Of a stretch of DNA of 17,343 nt, positions 10,135-17,343 are shown piece after piece. Below the pieces are notes generated by a model. It was not told the origin of the DNA. It made no database searches and saw only the letters and a program-made list of their open reading frames with translations. A program made the position numbers and the translations under genes. The number at the start of each line of letters is the position of its first letter. The stretch's first letter is position 1. Source of the stretch: Helicobacteraceae bacterium (lineage in GTDB: Bacteria; Campylobacterota; Campylobacteria; Campylobacterales; SZUA-545); NCBI GenBank assembly GCA_031275395.1, contig JAISOU010000040.1:1-17343 (forward strand). Direction: 5' to 3'.

Positions 10135-12368
10135 TGGCGCAAGCTACTCCATTTAATCTTTTAAGCCGCGTTTTTCCGTTTTTAAAGGCGCTTTTTGCGC
10201 TTAAAGATTTTACGATCGTTATTTTTGTCGTCGGCATTATGGCGATTATTATCGTTCCTCTTCCTAGTTTTGTTTTGGATTTACTATTAACGCTTTCGCT
10301 CTCTATCGCCACGCTGATTATATTAATCTCGATCTTTATCGCCAAACCGACCGATTTTTCCACGTATCCCACTATGATTTTATTGGTTACTCTATTTCGG
10401 ATTGTGCTAAATATCGCCACGACAAGAATGATTCTTAGCGAGGGGCATAACGGCCCCGAAGCCGTTAGCGATATTATCGCCAGCTTTGGCAGTTTTGTCG
10501 TAGGCGGAAATTATGTGATCGGTATTGTCGTATTTACTATTTTAGTTTTGGTTAATTTTATGGTCGTTACTAACGGATCGACTCGCGTCGCGGAAGTGGC
10601 TGCACGGTTTAGTTTGGACGCGATGCCGGGCAAACAGATGGCGATCGACGCCGATCTTAACGCGGGGTTGATCAACGAAGAAGACGCTAAAAAACGCCGT
10701 CAAGAGATCGTAACCGAAGCAAACTTTTACGGCGCTATGGACGGCGCTAGCAAGTTTGTAAAGGGCGACGCGATCGCCGGTATTATTATCACGATCGTTA
10801 ATATCGTAGGAGGTATTTTGATCGGCGTTTTTCAAAACGATCTATCCGTTAGCCAAAGCGCGGCTACATATACGCTTCTTACGATTGGCGACGGGCTTGT
10901 AGGGCAGATTCCCGCCCTGCTTGTCGCCACCGCGACGGGCATTATTATTACGAGAGCGAGCAAAGAAGAGGCGTCGAACTTTGCAAGCGGCGCGATCTCG
11001 CAACTTGGGCGCGATTATAAAACGCTTTTGATCGTAGGATTTATTCTATTTTTATTTGCTATCGTGCCCGGTCTGCCGACGCTTTCATTAGGGTTTATCG
11101 GCTTGTGTTTTATTCTTATGGCGCTTTTGATCCGTAATTCGCAAGACGGCGCGATCGGCGCGTGGTTAAGAAAAAATCTGCCTTGGCTAAACGAGCTTTC
11201 AAGCGACGGAGCCGACGCGACGTTTTCGCGCCCGACGCATAAAAAAGATCAGAGCGCTCCCGCCGCGTCAAAACCGAAAGAAAAAACGTCAGAAGAGCGC
11301 GCTAAAGAGGAAGAAAGCGCGATCGAGCGCGTATTAAAAGGCGAGCTTTTAGAACTGGATATGGGCTACCAACTCATCAAGCTTGCGGGCGATAAACACG
11401 GCGGCGATCTTAGCGATCGGATTAGGACAATGCGGCGCAAGATCGCGGGGGAAAATGGCTTTCTAATGCCGCAGGTCTATATTTGCGACAATTTGCAATT
11501 AGAACCAAACAGTTACGAGATCAAGTTAAAAGGCGTGGCGATTGGAAACGGTCAGGTATTCCCCGGTCAGTTTTTGGCGATCAACAGCGGTCTTGCGATC
11601 GAGGAGATCGACGGAACGGCTACCAAAGAACCCGCGTTTGGATTGGACGCGACATGGATTCATAGCGACAAAAAGAGCGACGCGATCGTAAAAGGTTATA
11701 CGGTAGTCGATCCCGCTACCGTGATCGCTACGCACCTGACGGAACTGGTTAAAAAATACGCCGAAGATATGCTTACCCGCGAGGACGTTCAAAAGCTAAT
11801 CGATATACTGAAAAAAGATTATCCTACCGTCGTAGCCGACGCGATCAAAGCTACCGAAAGCGCCGGAATCGGGTTGATACAAGCGGCGCTAAAAAATCTT
11901 TTGCATGAAAAGATTCCGATCAAAGATATGCTCACGATTATGGAGGCGATCGCCGATTTAGCGCCCGCGATTAAAAACTCTGAAATCTTAACCGAACTGA
12001 TACGATCAAGACTCAAAAGAACGATTACAAGTATGTATAAAAATGAAAATGGCGTTATGCGTATTTTAACGCTCGAATACGCGAGCGAACAGCGGCTTTT
12101 GGATAAATGTAAAGATCAAAACGGAACGCGCAATTTGCTTTTAAACGTCCGCGAGATCAACGCGCTTGTCGATGCGGCGAGAACAAAAAAAGACGAGCTA
12201 ATTTCTAAAGGCGTTTCGCCCATAATTTTGATTGTCGAACCGCAACTTCGCCGATCGCTCGCGCAAATATTTGAACGCTTTAACCTAGATATTGTCTGCC
12301 TTAGCCACTCCGAGATCGAAAATAGCGCAAGTTTCGAGGTTTTAGGCAATATCTCTATCCCAACATAA
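10134..12368 (+). CDS. flhA: Flagellar type III export apparatus protein FlhA
   Basis: FlhA is the large inner-membrane component of the flagellar export gate; it uses the proton motive force and docks substrate-chaperone complexes. The protein has 744 residues, normal for the family. Residues 1 to about 330 hold the membrane domain with several strongly hydrophobic segments and the FHIPEP-family block FRIVLNIATTRMILSEGH. A charged linker rich in Lys, Ser and Glu (about 365-400) leads to the cytoplasmic domain, which ends at 744. The start overlaps the rrf2 stop by one base and only a weak AGAGA is upstream, so translation likely depends on the regulator cistron. No other flagellar gene follows. 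In Campylobacterota FlhA also feeds into control of late flagellar genes. Confidence 0.96.
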   Translation: MAQATPFNLLSRVFPFLKALFALKDFTIVIFVVGIMAIIIVPLPSFVLDLLLTLSLSIATLIILISIFIAKPTDFSTYPTMILLVTLFRIVLNIATTRMILSEGHNGPEAVSDIIASFGSFVVGGNYVIGIVVFTILVLVNFMVVTNGSTRVAEVAARFSLDAMPGKQMAIDADLNAGLINEEDAKKRRQEIVTEANFYGAMDGASKFVKGDAIAGIIITIVNIVGGILIGVFQNDLSVSQSAATYTLLTIGDGLVGQIPALLVATATGIIITRASKEEASNFASGAISQLGRDYKTLLIVGFILFLFAIVPGLPTLSLGFIGLCFILMALLIRNSQDGAIGAWLRKNLPWLNELSSDGADATFSRPTHKKDQSAPAASKPKEKTSEERAKEEESAIERVLKGELLELDMGYQLIKLAGDKHGGDLSDRIRTMRRKIAGENGFLMPQVYICDNLQLEPNSYEIKLKGVAIGNGQVFPGQFLAINSGLAIEEIDGTATKEPAFGLDATWIHSDKKSDAIVKGYTVVDPATVIATHLTELVKKYAEDMLTREDVQKLIDILKKDYPTVVADAIKATESAGIGLIQAALKNLLHEKIPIKDMLTIMEAIADLAPAIKNSEILTELIRSRLKRTITSMYKNENGVMRILTLEYASEQRLLDKCKDQNGTRNLLLNVREINALVDAARTKKDELISKGVSPIILIVEPQLRRSLAQIFERFNLDIVCLSHSEIENSASFEVLGNISIPT

Positions 12369-12502
12369 TTATAGACGCAAAAAATCCGACCTCCGCAGGA
12401 TTGTCGATCCGCCTTGTTTTGGGCGTTGCGACGGTTTTGCCGCCTTTTGCGTTCGCGGTATTTTGGTTTGACGCGCGAAAATACCTACCAAATGAAGGTT
12501 AG
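12362..12502 (+). other. Possible small membrane protein frame without a clear start
   Basis: A frame overlapping the end of flhA runs to TAG at 12500-12502. It encodes a hydrophobic stretch, SIRLVLGVATVLPPFAFAVF, flanked by IDAKNPTSAG and a charged tail with Asp-Ala-Arg-Lys. Codon choice resembles real genes here. No ATG or GTG lies upstream; only ATA, ATT or TTG (12401) could start it, and none has a good ribosome binding site. It may be a remnant or chance. The rest of the 185-bp gap to oadG holds nothing else recognisable apart from a TAAAAT patch about 40 bases before oadG. Confidence 0.22.
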
Positions 12503-12553
12503 CGTAAAATATCAAATACGGTTCGCCGTAAAATCGCGTTAAGGGGGAATTGT

Positions 12554-12790
12554 ATGGAAAGCGGTAATATATTAGAGGCGGTAAAGATTATGGTCGTCGG
12601 TATGGCGACCGTTTTTACCTTCTTGCTGTTTATGATTGCGTTTCTTAAAGCGCAGGGTTGGTTTTTGACGCGATTTTTTCCGCAAAAAAAGGCGGCCGAG
12701 ATCGCGCCGAGCGGTTCTAAAATATCCGACGCGACGTTGCAAAAAATTGCGATCGCCGCGATTAGCGAATACAAGAAAAAACGAGGATAA
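12554..12790 (+). CDS. oadG: Oxaloacetate decarboxylase gamma subunit
   Basis: OadG is the small membrane subunit that holds the Na+-pumping oxaloacetate decarboxylase together and helps decarboxylation through a metal ion. The 78-residue protein has one membrane helix at about residues 10-32 (MVVGMATVFTFLLFMIAFLK), with the Gly-Met-x-x-Val-Phe pattern usual for the family. A cytoplasmic tail ends in Ile-Ser-Glu-Tyr-Lys-Lys-Lys-Arg. AAGGGGG precedes ATG 12554. It is followed after 12 bp by oadA, and the gene order oadG-oadA-oadB is the classic one. The tail lacks the strong Pro/His-rich ending of the Klebsiella protein. Short OadG proteins diverge widely, so the call leans partly on context. 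Confidence 0.87.
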   Translation: MESGNILEAVKIMVVGMATVFTFLLFMIAFLKAQGWFLTRFFPQKKAAEIAPSGSKISDATLQKIAIAAISEYKKKRG

Positions 12791-12802
12791 GGAGGCGCGG
12801 CA

Positions 12803-14611
12803 ATGGCGAGCAAAAAGATAATAGAGGTAATGGATACTAGCTATCGCGACGGCTTCCAATCGGTTTTCGGCGCAAGAGTCTTTATGAAAGATTTCGCGCA
12901 TACGATCCAATCGGCGATCGACGCGGGTATCAAGCATTTTGAAATGGGCGGCGGCGCGAGATTTCAGGCGCTTTTTTTCTACCTTAACGAAAACGCTTTT
13001 GATCAGATGGACGAGTTTCGCCGTATCGCGGGATCGGACGCAAAACTGCAAACGCTCTCGCGCGGCGTGAATTACGTGGGATTAGACACGGGTTCTAGGG
13101 AGATTATCGATCTGCACGCGCAACTCTTCAAAAAACACGGCGTTAGCGTAATTCGCAACTTTGACGCGCTTAACGATCCGCGCAACCTCGAATATTCGGC
13201 AAAGGCGATCAAAAACGCGGGGCTAGACCACGAGCTAACCGTAACCGTTATGGATCTGCCGCCCGGTTGCGTCGGCGCTCACGACGCGGCGTTTTACAAA
13301 AAAACGCTTAAAAGTTTCCTAGACGACGGCATTCCTTACGATTCGGTCGTTTTCAAAGACGCTTCGGGAACGGCAAACCCGCGCAAAGTTTATGAAACGA
13401 TCGCCTCCGCGCGAAAACTCTTGGGCGAAGAAACGCATATCCGTTACCACACGCACGAAACGGCGGGGATTGGTTTGTCGTGTTATCTAGCGGCGATCGA
13501 GGCGGGCGCAAACGGCGTCGATCTGGATCGCGAGCCGGTTAGCGGCGGCACCGCGCACACCGATATTCTTGTGATGGCGCACGCGCTTCGCGGAAGCAAG
13601 TTTGTGCTGGGCAATCATTTTGGCGACGAGCTTGATCTGGCTAAGGTTTTGGAAAGCGAAATAATCCTAAAAGAGGCGCTAAAAGACTACTTTATTCCTC
13701 CGGAAGCGACGCAGGTTTCGGCCGTTATTCAGTATTCGCCTATGCCCGGCGGCGCGCTGACGGCAAACACGCAGATGATGCGCGATAACGGCAATCTTGA
13801 AAAATTTCCGTCCGTGATCGAGCAGATGCGCGAAGTGGTGGAAAAAGGCGGTTTTGGTACGTCGGTTACGCCCGTAAGTCAATTTTACTTCCAACAGGCA
13901 TACAGCAACGTAATGTTTGGCAAATGGAAAAAGATTGCCGACGGCTACGGCAGAATGGTTTTGGGCTACTTCGGCAAAACTCCCGTAGCGCCTGATCCAG
14001 AGATTGTGCGACTAGCTTCGGAACAGCTCAAATTGCCGCCGACGACCGAAAACGCGATCGACATAGCCGATCGGGACGAGAAGAAATCAAGCAAATGGGC
14101 TAAAGAGCAACTTAAAGCGAACAACCTTGAAATCAATGATGAAAACGTATTTATCGTCCTTTCGTGCGGCGATAAAGGCGTTAAGTTTTTGCGCGGCGAA
14201 GCCAAAGGAAGCGTCCGTCTTAAATCCGACGAAGCTAAAACGGCAAAGCCCGCGGGCGGCGCGGAAGACTTTACGATCGCAGTCGACGGGCAGACCTACT
14301 TTGTCAAAGTCGCCGAAGGCAAAATCGCGGAGTTAAGCGCGGCAAACGGCGCGAAAATCGCCCTCGATCAGAGCGCCGCTCCCGCAAGCGGCAAAACGCA
14401 TACGATCAAAGCGCCGATGCCCGGCAACGTGGTAAAGATTCTAAAAAACGCGGGCGATCGGGTCAAAAACGGCGAGCTTGTTTTGGTGCTGGAGGCGATG
14501 AAGATGGAAAACGAGGTATTCGCGGACACGGACGGCGCGATCGTTTCGATCGACGTAGCGGCTGGAAGCAAGGTTCAGGCGGGACAGACGCTTGTAACGA
14601 TTGCGGCGTAA
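12803..14611 (+). CDS. oadA: Oxaloacetate decarboxylase alpha subunit / PycB-like biotin carboxyltransferase
   Basis: The 602-residue subunit moves the carboxyl group of oxaloacetate to biotin, giving pyruvate. The carboxyltransferase barrel (about 5-270) has Asp16 in [10 protein letters not shown], Lys185 in FKDASG (position of the carbamylated lysine) and His216/His218 in HTHETAG, the expected metal site. A PycB-type conserved domain follows to about 470. After a flexible linker comes the biotinyl domain, with Lys567 in EAMKMEN. The motif is DTSxRDGFQS rather than the usual LRDAHQS, and with MGGGARFQ this matches the campylobacterotal PycB group. Linkage to oadG and oadB argues for decarboxylase rather than pyruvate carboxylase function, although the reaction might run either way. 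AAGGAGG precedes ATG 12803. Confidence 0.93.
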   Translation: MASKKIIEVMDTSYRDGFQSVFGARVFMKDFAHTIQSAIDAGIKHFEMGGGARFQALFFYLNENAFDQMDEFRRIAGSDAKLQTLSRGVNYVGLDTGSREIIDLHAQLFKKHGVSVIRNFDALNDPRNLEYSAKAIKNAGLDHELTVTVMDLPPGCVGAHDAAFYKKTLKSFLDDGIPYDSVVFKDASGTANPRKVYETIASARKLLGEETHIRYHTHETAGIGLSCYLAAIEAGANGVDLDREPVSGGTAHTDILVMAHALRGSKFVLGNHFGDELDLAKVLESEIILKEALKDYFIPPEATQVSAVIQYSPMPGGALTANTQMMRDNGNLEKFPSVIEQMREVVEKGGFGTSVTPVSQFYFQQAYSNVMFGKWKKIADGYGRMVLGYFGKTPVAPDPEIVRLASEQLKLPPTTENAIDIADRDEKKSSKWAKEQLKANNLEINDENVFIVLSCGDKGVKFLRGEAKGSVRLKSDEAKTAKPAGGAEDFTIAVDGQTYFVKVAEGKIAELSAANGAKIALDQSAAPASGKTHTIKAPMPGNVVKILKNAGDRVKNGELVLVLEAMKMENEVFADTDGAIVSIDVAAGSKVQAGQTLVTIAA

Positions 14612-14621
14612 AGGGGCGAGT

Positions 14622-15977
14622 ATGAAAAAAACGTTCTTAATTTTGACCTTTACCGCGCTTTTCGGCGCGATCTCCTCTTTTGGAATTACTCCCGCAGCGC
14701 CCGCCGATTCCAATGTCGGCGCGACGGATATATCCGACGACCCCAACGCGAGCGAGCAAAAAAATTATGAAGCAAAACCGCTTGGCGAGATGTTTATGGG
14801 GCTGATCGAAAGCACGGGCGTTAAGGCGTTGATAACGCCCAAAGACGACTTGAAAAACGAGTATGGCGATGAAATTAGCGCGTTTGCTCAAACGGGCGGG
14901 CGAATTGTGATGTTTATTATCTGCTTTGTCTTGATCTATTTGGGAATCGTCAAAAAATACGAGCCGCTTTTGCTGATTCCGATCGCCTTTGGCGGTTTGC
15001 TGGCAAACGTTCCGATCGCCAATATTGCGGGTCCAAACGGGCTTCTTGGAATCCTATACGATATGGGAATCGCAAACGGTCTGTTTCCGCTTTTGATCTT
15101 TATGGGCGTGGGCGCAATGACGGATTTCGGGCCTCTGCTCGCCAATCCGAAAACGGCGTTGCTTGGCGGCGCGGCGCAATTTGGTATTTTCGCCACGCTT
15201 GTTTTGGCGGTGGTTCTTAGCGAATATTCAGGAATGGTTTCTTACACGCTCAAACAGGCGGGCGCGATTAGTATTATCGGCGGCGCGGACGGGCCTACCT
15301 CTATTTTCGTCGCGGGAAGATTAGAACCTAAGCTATTAGGCGCTATCGCTATCGCCGCCTACTCTTATATGGCGTTGGTGCCGCTAATTCAGCCGCCAAT
15401 TATGCGCGCTTTGACGACAAAAAAAGAGCGCGAGATCAAGATGACGCAACTGCGCGAAGTGAGCAAGGCGGAAAAGATTCTCTTTCCGATTTCGCTTTTA
15501 GTTTTATGCGCGTTGTTTTTACCCGACGCGGCGCCGTTGATGGGCGCGTTGTGCTTTGGCAATCTCGCCAAAGAGTGCGGCGCGATCGAGCGTATAAACG
15601 ACACGCTTCAAAACGCGCTGATCAATATTGTTACGATCTTTTTGGGGCTTTCCGTAGGTTCTAAACTTGCGGCGGACAAGTTTTTGATCCCCGAAACTTT
15701 AGGGATCGTCATATTAGGTCTGATCGCCTTTTCGTTTGGTACCGCGGCGGGAGTCGTGATGGCTAAAATTATGAATAAGTTTAGTAAAGATCCGATCAAT
15801 CCGTTGATAGGAAGCGCGGGCGTTTCGGCTGTACCGATGGCGGCGCGAGTCGCGCAAAGAGAGGCGCAAAAGGCAAATCCGCAAAACTTTCTTTTGATGC
15901 ACGCTATGGGGCCGAACGTTTCGGGCGTAATCGGATCGGCGGTCGCCGCGGGCGTTTTGCTGTCGATCTTTGGCTAA
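14622..15977 (+). CDS. oadB: Oxaloacetate decarboxylase beta subunit, Na+ pump
   Basis: OadB is the integral membrane subunit that decarboxylates carboxybiotin and exports Na+. From ATG 14622 it has 451 residues. This start is chosen because AAGGGGCG lies just before it, whereas the longer frame begins with TTG inside oadA. The first 20 residues look like a signal sequence or extra helix, and a soluble segment of about 70 residues precedes the pump domain. The signature [10 protein letters not shown] places the coupling aspartate at residue 223. The C-terminal blocks [14 protein letters not shown] and [18 protein letters not shown] are intact. It is the last gene of the operon, 10 bp after the oadA stop, and is closed by the hairpin at 15987-16011. 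Confidence 0.95.
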   Translation: MKKTFLILTFTALFGAISSFGITPAAPADSNVGATDISDDPNASEQKNYEAKPLGEMFMGLIESTGVKALITPKDDLKNEYGDEISAFAQTGGRIVMFIICFVLIYLGIVKKYEPLLLIPIAFGGLLANVPIANIAGPNGLLGILYDMGIANGLFPLLIFMGVGAMTDFGPLLANPKTALLGGAAQFGIFATLVLAVVLSEYSGMVSYTLKQAGAISIIGGADGPTSIFVAGRLEPKLLGAIAIAAYSYMALVPLIQPPIMRALTTKKEREIKMTQLREVSKAEKILFPISLLVLCALFLPDAAPLMGALCFGNLAKECGAIERINDTLQNALINIVTIFLGLSVGSKLAADKFLIPETLGIVILGLIAFSFGTAAGVVMAKIMNKFSKDPINPLIGSAGVSAVPMAARVAQREAQKANPQNFLLMHAMGPNVSGVIGSAVAAGVLLSIFG

Positions 15978-15986
15978 AGATTTTCG

Positions 15987-16011
15987 CTCCCTCAAAAGCG
16001 TTTTGAGGGAG
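15987..16011 (+). terminator. Hairpin terminator after oadGAB
   Basis: CTCCCTCAAAA at 15987-15997 pairs perfectly with TTTTGAGGGAG at 16001-16011 across a three-base GCG loop. It lies 10 bases after the oadB stop. The following ATTTATAAT is T-rich but not a clean U tract, so intrinsic termination is likely but may be leaky. Confidence 0.75.
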
Positions 16012-16067
16012 ATTTATAATACGCGTTTTGCGCGTCTGTTATCTCCGATTTTTACGCTAAACAACTC

Positions 16068-16081
16068 TTTAAGCGCTTAAA
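16068..16081. promoter_or_regulatory. 14-bp perfect palindrome upstream of nifQ
   Basis: TTTAAGCGCTTAAA is a perfect inverted repeat, 73 bases before the nifQ start and 57 bases after the oadB terminator. Such a site could be an operator for a dimeric regulator. A TATAAT at 16015-16020 could be a -10 element but lies far upstream. No sigma-54 promoter or NifA site with correct spacing was found. Confidence 0.3.
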
Positions 16082-16154
16082 ATTTAGGCTGACTTTGCCG
16101 CTTGTCGTTTTAGGTCTATGGTAACGTAACGCTATACGTTTAAAGGATCGCTCA

Positions 16155-16793
16155 ATGCTTTGCCAACCTACCGACGCAAACGCTAGTAACGCCTGTAAAG
16201 AACCGCCGTTTGAGAAACTAGCGCTTAAAGAACCGACCTTAACCGATCGCGCCTCGATTGTTTCAGGGTTGTTATCGCGCTCGGCGTCTGTAGAAGCGTT
16301 AGCCGATCCAAATCGCTTTGCGCTTGCAAGTCTGATCGCGGGGCGGTTTCTGAATGAAGGCGCGCTTTGCGCTTCGCTAGGACTGGATAAAACGGAGCTT
16401 GACTCGATGTGGGATAGCTATTTTTACGGCGAGCGCTTAGAGCTACCCGATCAAGAGATAGACGATCTGCTAGAGCGCGCCGATCTGATCAACACGCTAC
16501 TTAAACACAGGGCGGGCAAATTTCATTCCGAAGCTTGGCTTGCCTCTATCGTGGCGCAAGCTTGCGCTGGTAAAAAGCATTTGTGGCGCGATTTGGGTTT
16601 GGCGAACCGCGCCGAACTCTCGGCGTTGTTATTTAACGCGTTTCCCGCTTTCGCCTCGCAAAATATCGGCGATATGCGCTGGAAAAAGTTTCTCTACCGC
16701 CGTTATTGCGCTGATGAGGGGATATATGTCTGTCCTTCGCCCTCTTGCGCCGAGTGTTCTGATTATAGCTACTGCTTCGCGCCTGAACTTTGA
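16155..16793 (+). CDS. nifQ: Nitrogen fixation protein NifQ
   Basis: NifQ supplies molybdenum, as a Mo-Fe-S cluster, for assembly of the FeMo cofactor of nitrogenase. The 212-residue protein ends with the diagnostic Cys193, Cys198, Cys201 and Cys207 (CX4CX2CX5C) in YVCPSPSCAECSDYSYC. It is preceded by Met-Arg-Trp-Lys-Lys-Phe-Leu-Tyr-Arg, also typical of NifQ. The N-terminal two thirds is helical and weakly conserved, as usual. AAAGGA precedes ATG 16155. No other nif gene is in the window, so nifQ is separate or at the edge of a cluster to the right. It implies, but does not prove, a diazotrophic organism. Confidence 0.92.
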   Translation: MLCQPTDANASNACKEPPFEKLALKEPTLTDRASIVSGLLSRSASVEALADPNRFALASLIAGRFLNEGALCASLGLDKTELDSMWDSYFYGERLELPDQEIDDLLERADLINTLLKHRAGKFHSEAWLASIVAQACAGKKHLWRDLGLANRAELSALLFNAFPAFASQNIGDMRWKKFLYRRYCADEGIYVCPSPSCAECSDYSYCFAPEL

Positions 16794-16838
16794 ACTGGTT
16801 AAATACGGTTACTGTATATAAGCGCAAGGCGTGATTAA

Positions 16839-17110
16839 ATCGCCAATTACTCACCCAAAAGGTTCATTGGCGGCGACATAGCTCTCGCTCATCCTACTTT
16901 TCGTGATATAGATACAAGGAACTAGATCAAGAAAATTCCTTGCTTCCGAGAAAAAGTGGCGTAAAATATAGAGTCTCTAAATTCTCTAACGAGTTAATAG
17001 GGAAGGTTAAAGAGCTTAGAGTTAAAGGTTTCAATCGATACAAGATTTACGAAGCTTTGCTTCCTAACTCCCATAGTTTATCCTCGATGAACGCGATCGC
17101 CCACCGATAA
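16839..17110 (+). pseudogene. Frameshifted remnant of an unrecognised gene
   Basis: One frame is open from 16839 to TAG at 16923 and contains SPKRFIGGDIALAHPTFRDI. A second frame is open from 16907 to TAA at 17108 and contains LLPRKSGVKYRVSKFSNEL, then Gly-Lys-Val-Lys-Glu-Leu-Arg-Val-Lys-Gly-Phe-Asn-Arg-Tyr-Lys-Ile-Tyr-Glu-Ala-Leu. They overlap at 16907-16925, so one frameshift would join them. The second part is basic and helix-turn-helix-like, as in small DNA-binding proteins of plasmids or phages. Neither part has a good start. The family is not recognised. Confidence 0.33.
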
Positions 17111-17163
17111 TCTTTCTTTTGGCAACAGTGCGCGAGCGCTTTCTAATACTTGCGAAAAGTTCT

Positions 17164-17337
17164 CTAACGTCGCGTAGTGTACGATATCTCCAATAAACCG
17201 CCCGCGACTATTGAGTGGGAGTAGTAAAGCAAGCCGCCTGATAGATTGATATTTTCGGGTATAAACAATGGTTGCTTATATGTAGAGAATAATTTAGCTG
17301 CTTTGCCATTGCGAGGAGTGCAGGCAAAGCAATTCAT
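17164..17337 (-). other. Short open frame of doubtful coding status
   Basis: A 57-codon frame runs from ATG 17337 to TAG 17164 and includes NLSGGLLYYSHSIVAGGLLE. Frames with Tyr-Ser-His-Ser-Ile-Val-x-Gly-Gly are, from memory, annotated as hypothetical in many unrelated bacteria, often in dispersed repeats. A neighbouring frame ending at TAA 17078 also reads like protein (GDIVHYATLENFSQVLESAR). It may be an interspersed element rather than a gene. Confidence 0.2.
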
Positions 17338-17343
17338 ATCAAA

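Larger units (their letters stand above)
16794..17343. other. Gene-poor tail after nifQ
   Basis: The last 550 bases hold no intact gene. The + strand carries a likely frameshifted remnant (16839-17110). The - strand has a 57-codon frame of doubtful reality (17164-17337). The final 40 bases, with GCCATTGCGAGGAG and AAAGCAATTC, look like the edge of a dispersed intergenic repeat of the TCATTGCGAG...AAGCAATC kind. No terminator was found directly after nifQ. Confidence 0.5.

Noticed and set aside
12572-13051. 159-codon antisense frame across oadG and oadA
   Set aside because: It covers two well-supported genes on the opposite strand and has shadow-type composition.
14601-14621. Upstream TTG start for oadB
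   Set aside because: It would overlap oadA and lacks a ribosome binding site, whereas ATG 14622 has AAGGGGCG just before it and begins a normal signal-like sequence.
16012-16154. Sigma-54 promoter and NifA binding site before nifQ
   Set aside because: GG/GC pairs occur (GGCTGACTTTGC; GGTAACGTAACGC) but with 8 or 9 bases between them instead of 10, and no TGT-N10-ACA site was found.

Overview
The window looks like the chromosome of a campylobacterotal (epsilonproteobacterial) organism of moderate GC content. Several features point that way. IspD and IspF are fused in one protein. An Rrf2-type regulator is coupled to flhA. There is a PseH-like flagellin-sugar acetyltransferase. The oxaloacetate decarboxylase alpha subunit is of the campylobacterotal PycB-like type. 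A dinucleotide tract sits inside a restriction-modification gene, as in known phase-variable loci. A nifQ gene suggests molybdenum-dependent nitrogen fixation elsewhere in the genome. Species and genus cannot be named from this sequence.

Layout. 1-126: the 3' end of a membrane/SGNH O-acyltransferase gene on the + strand. 155-6626, all on the - strand and read from right to left: thiC (thiamine pyrimidine synthesis), a very large Type IIG-like restriction-methyltransferase gene split by a 32-copy GA repeat, and mrp/apbC (Fe-S cluster carrier). 6683-7783 (+): ispDF (isoprenoid precursors), divergent from thiC across 56 bp. 7784-8182: a gene-poor stretch with a degraded coding remnant and a palindromic repeat. 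8183-8749 (-): a PseH-like acetyltransferase. 8750-9723: about 970 bp without an intact gene, holding a second copy of the palindromic repeat, a surface-protein remnant, one arm of a 35-bp inverted repeat and a probable promoter. 9724-12368 (+): rrf2-type regulator and flhA, overlapping by one base. 12554-15977 (+): oadG-oadA-oadB, a sodium-pumping oxaloacetate decarboxylase operon closed by a clear hairpin. 16155-16793 (+): nifQ. 16794-17343: a gene-poor tail with frameshifted remnants.

The most interesting object is the restriction-modification gene at 1307-5255. The 64-base GA tract (1932-1995) lies in its coding sequence. With 32 units the frame runs into a stop 15 codons after the repeat. 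With 33 units (or any multiple of three) it would read through into the conserved C-terminal part and give a 1316-residue enzyme. The gene is therefore seen here in a probable OFF state of a slipped-strand phase-variation switch. A second, more speculative switch is a 35-bp inverted repeat bracketing the promoter and first codons of the rrf2-flhA pair; inverting the segment would keep the reading frame open. The rest of the coding content is ordinary core metabolism and motility. The intergenic stretches look like sites of gene decay.
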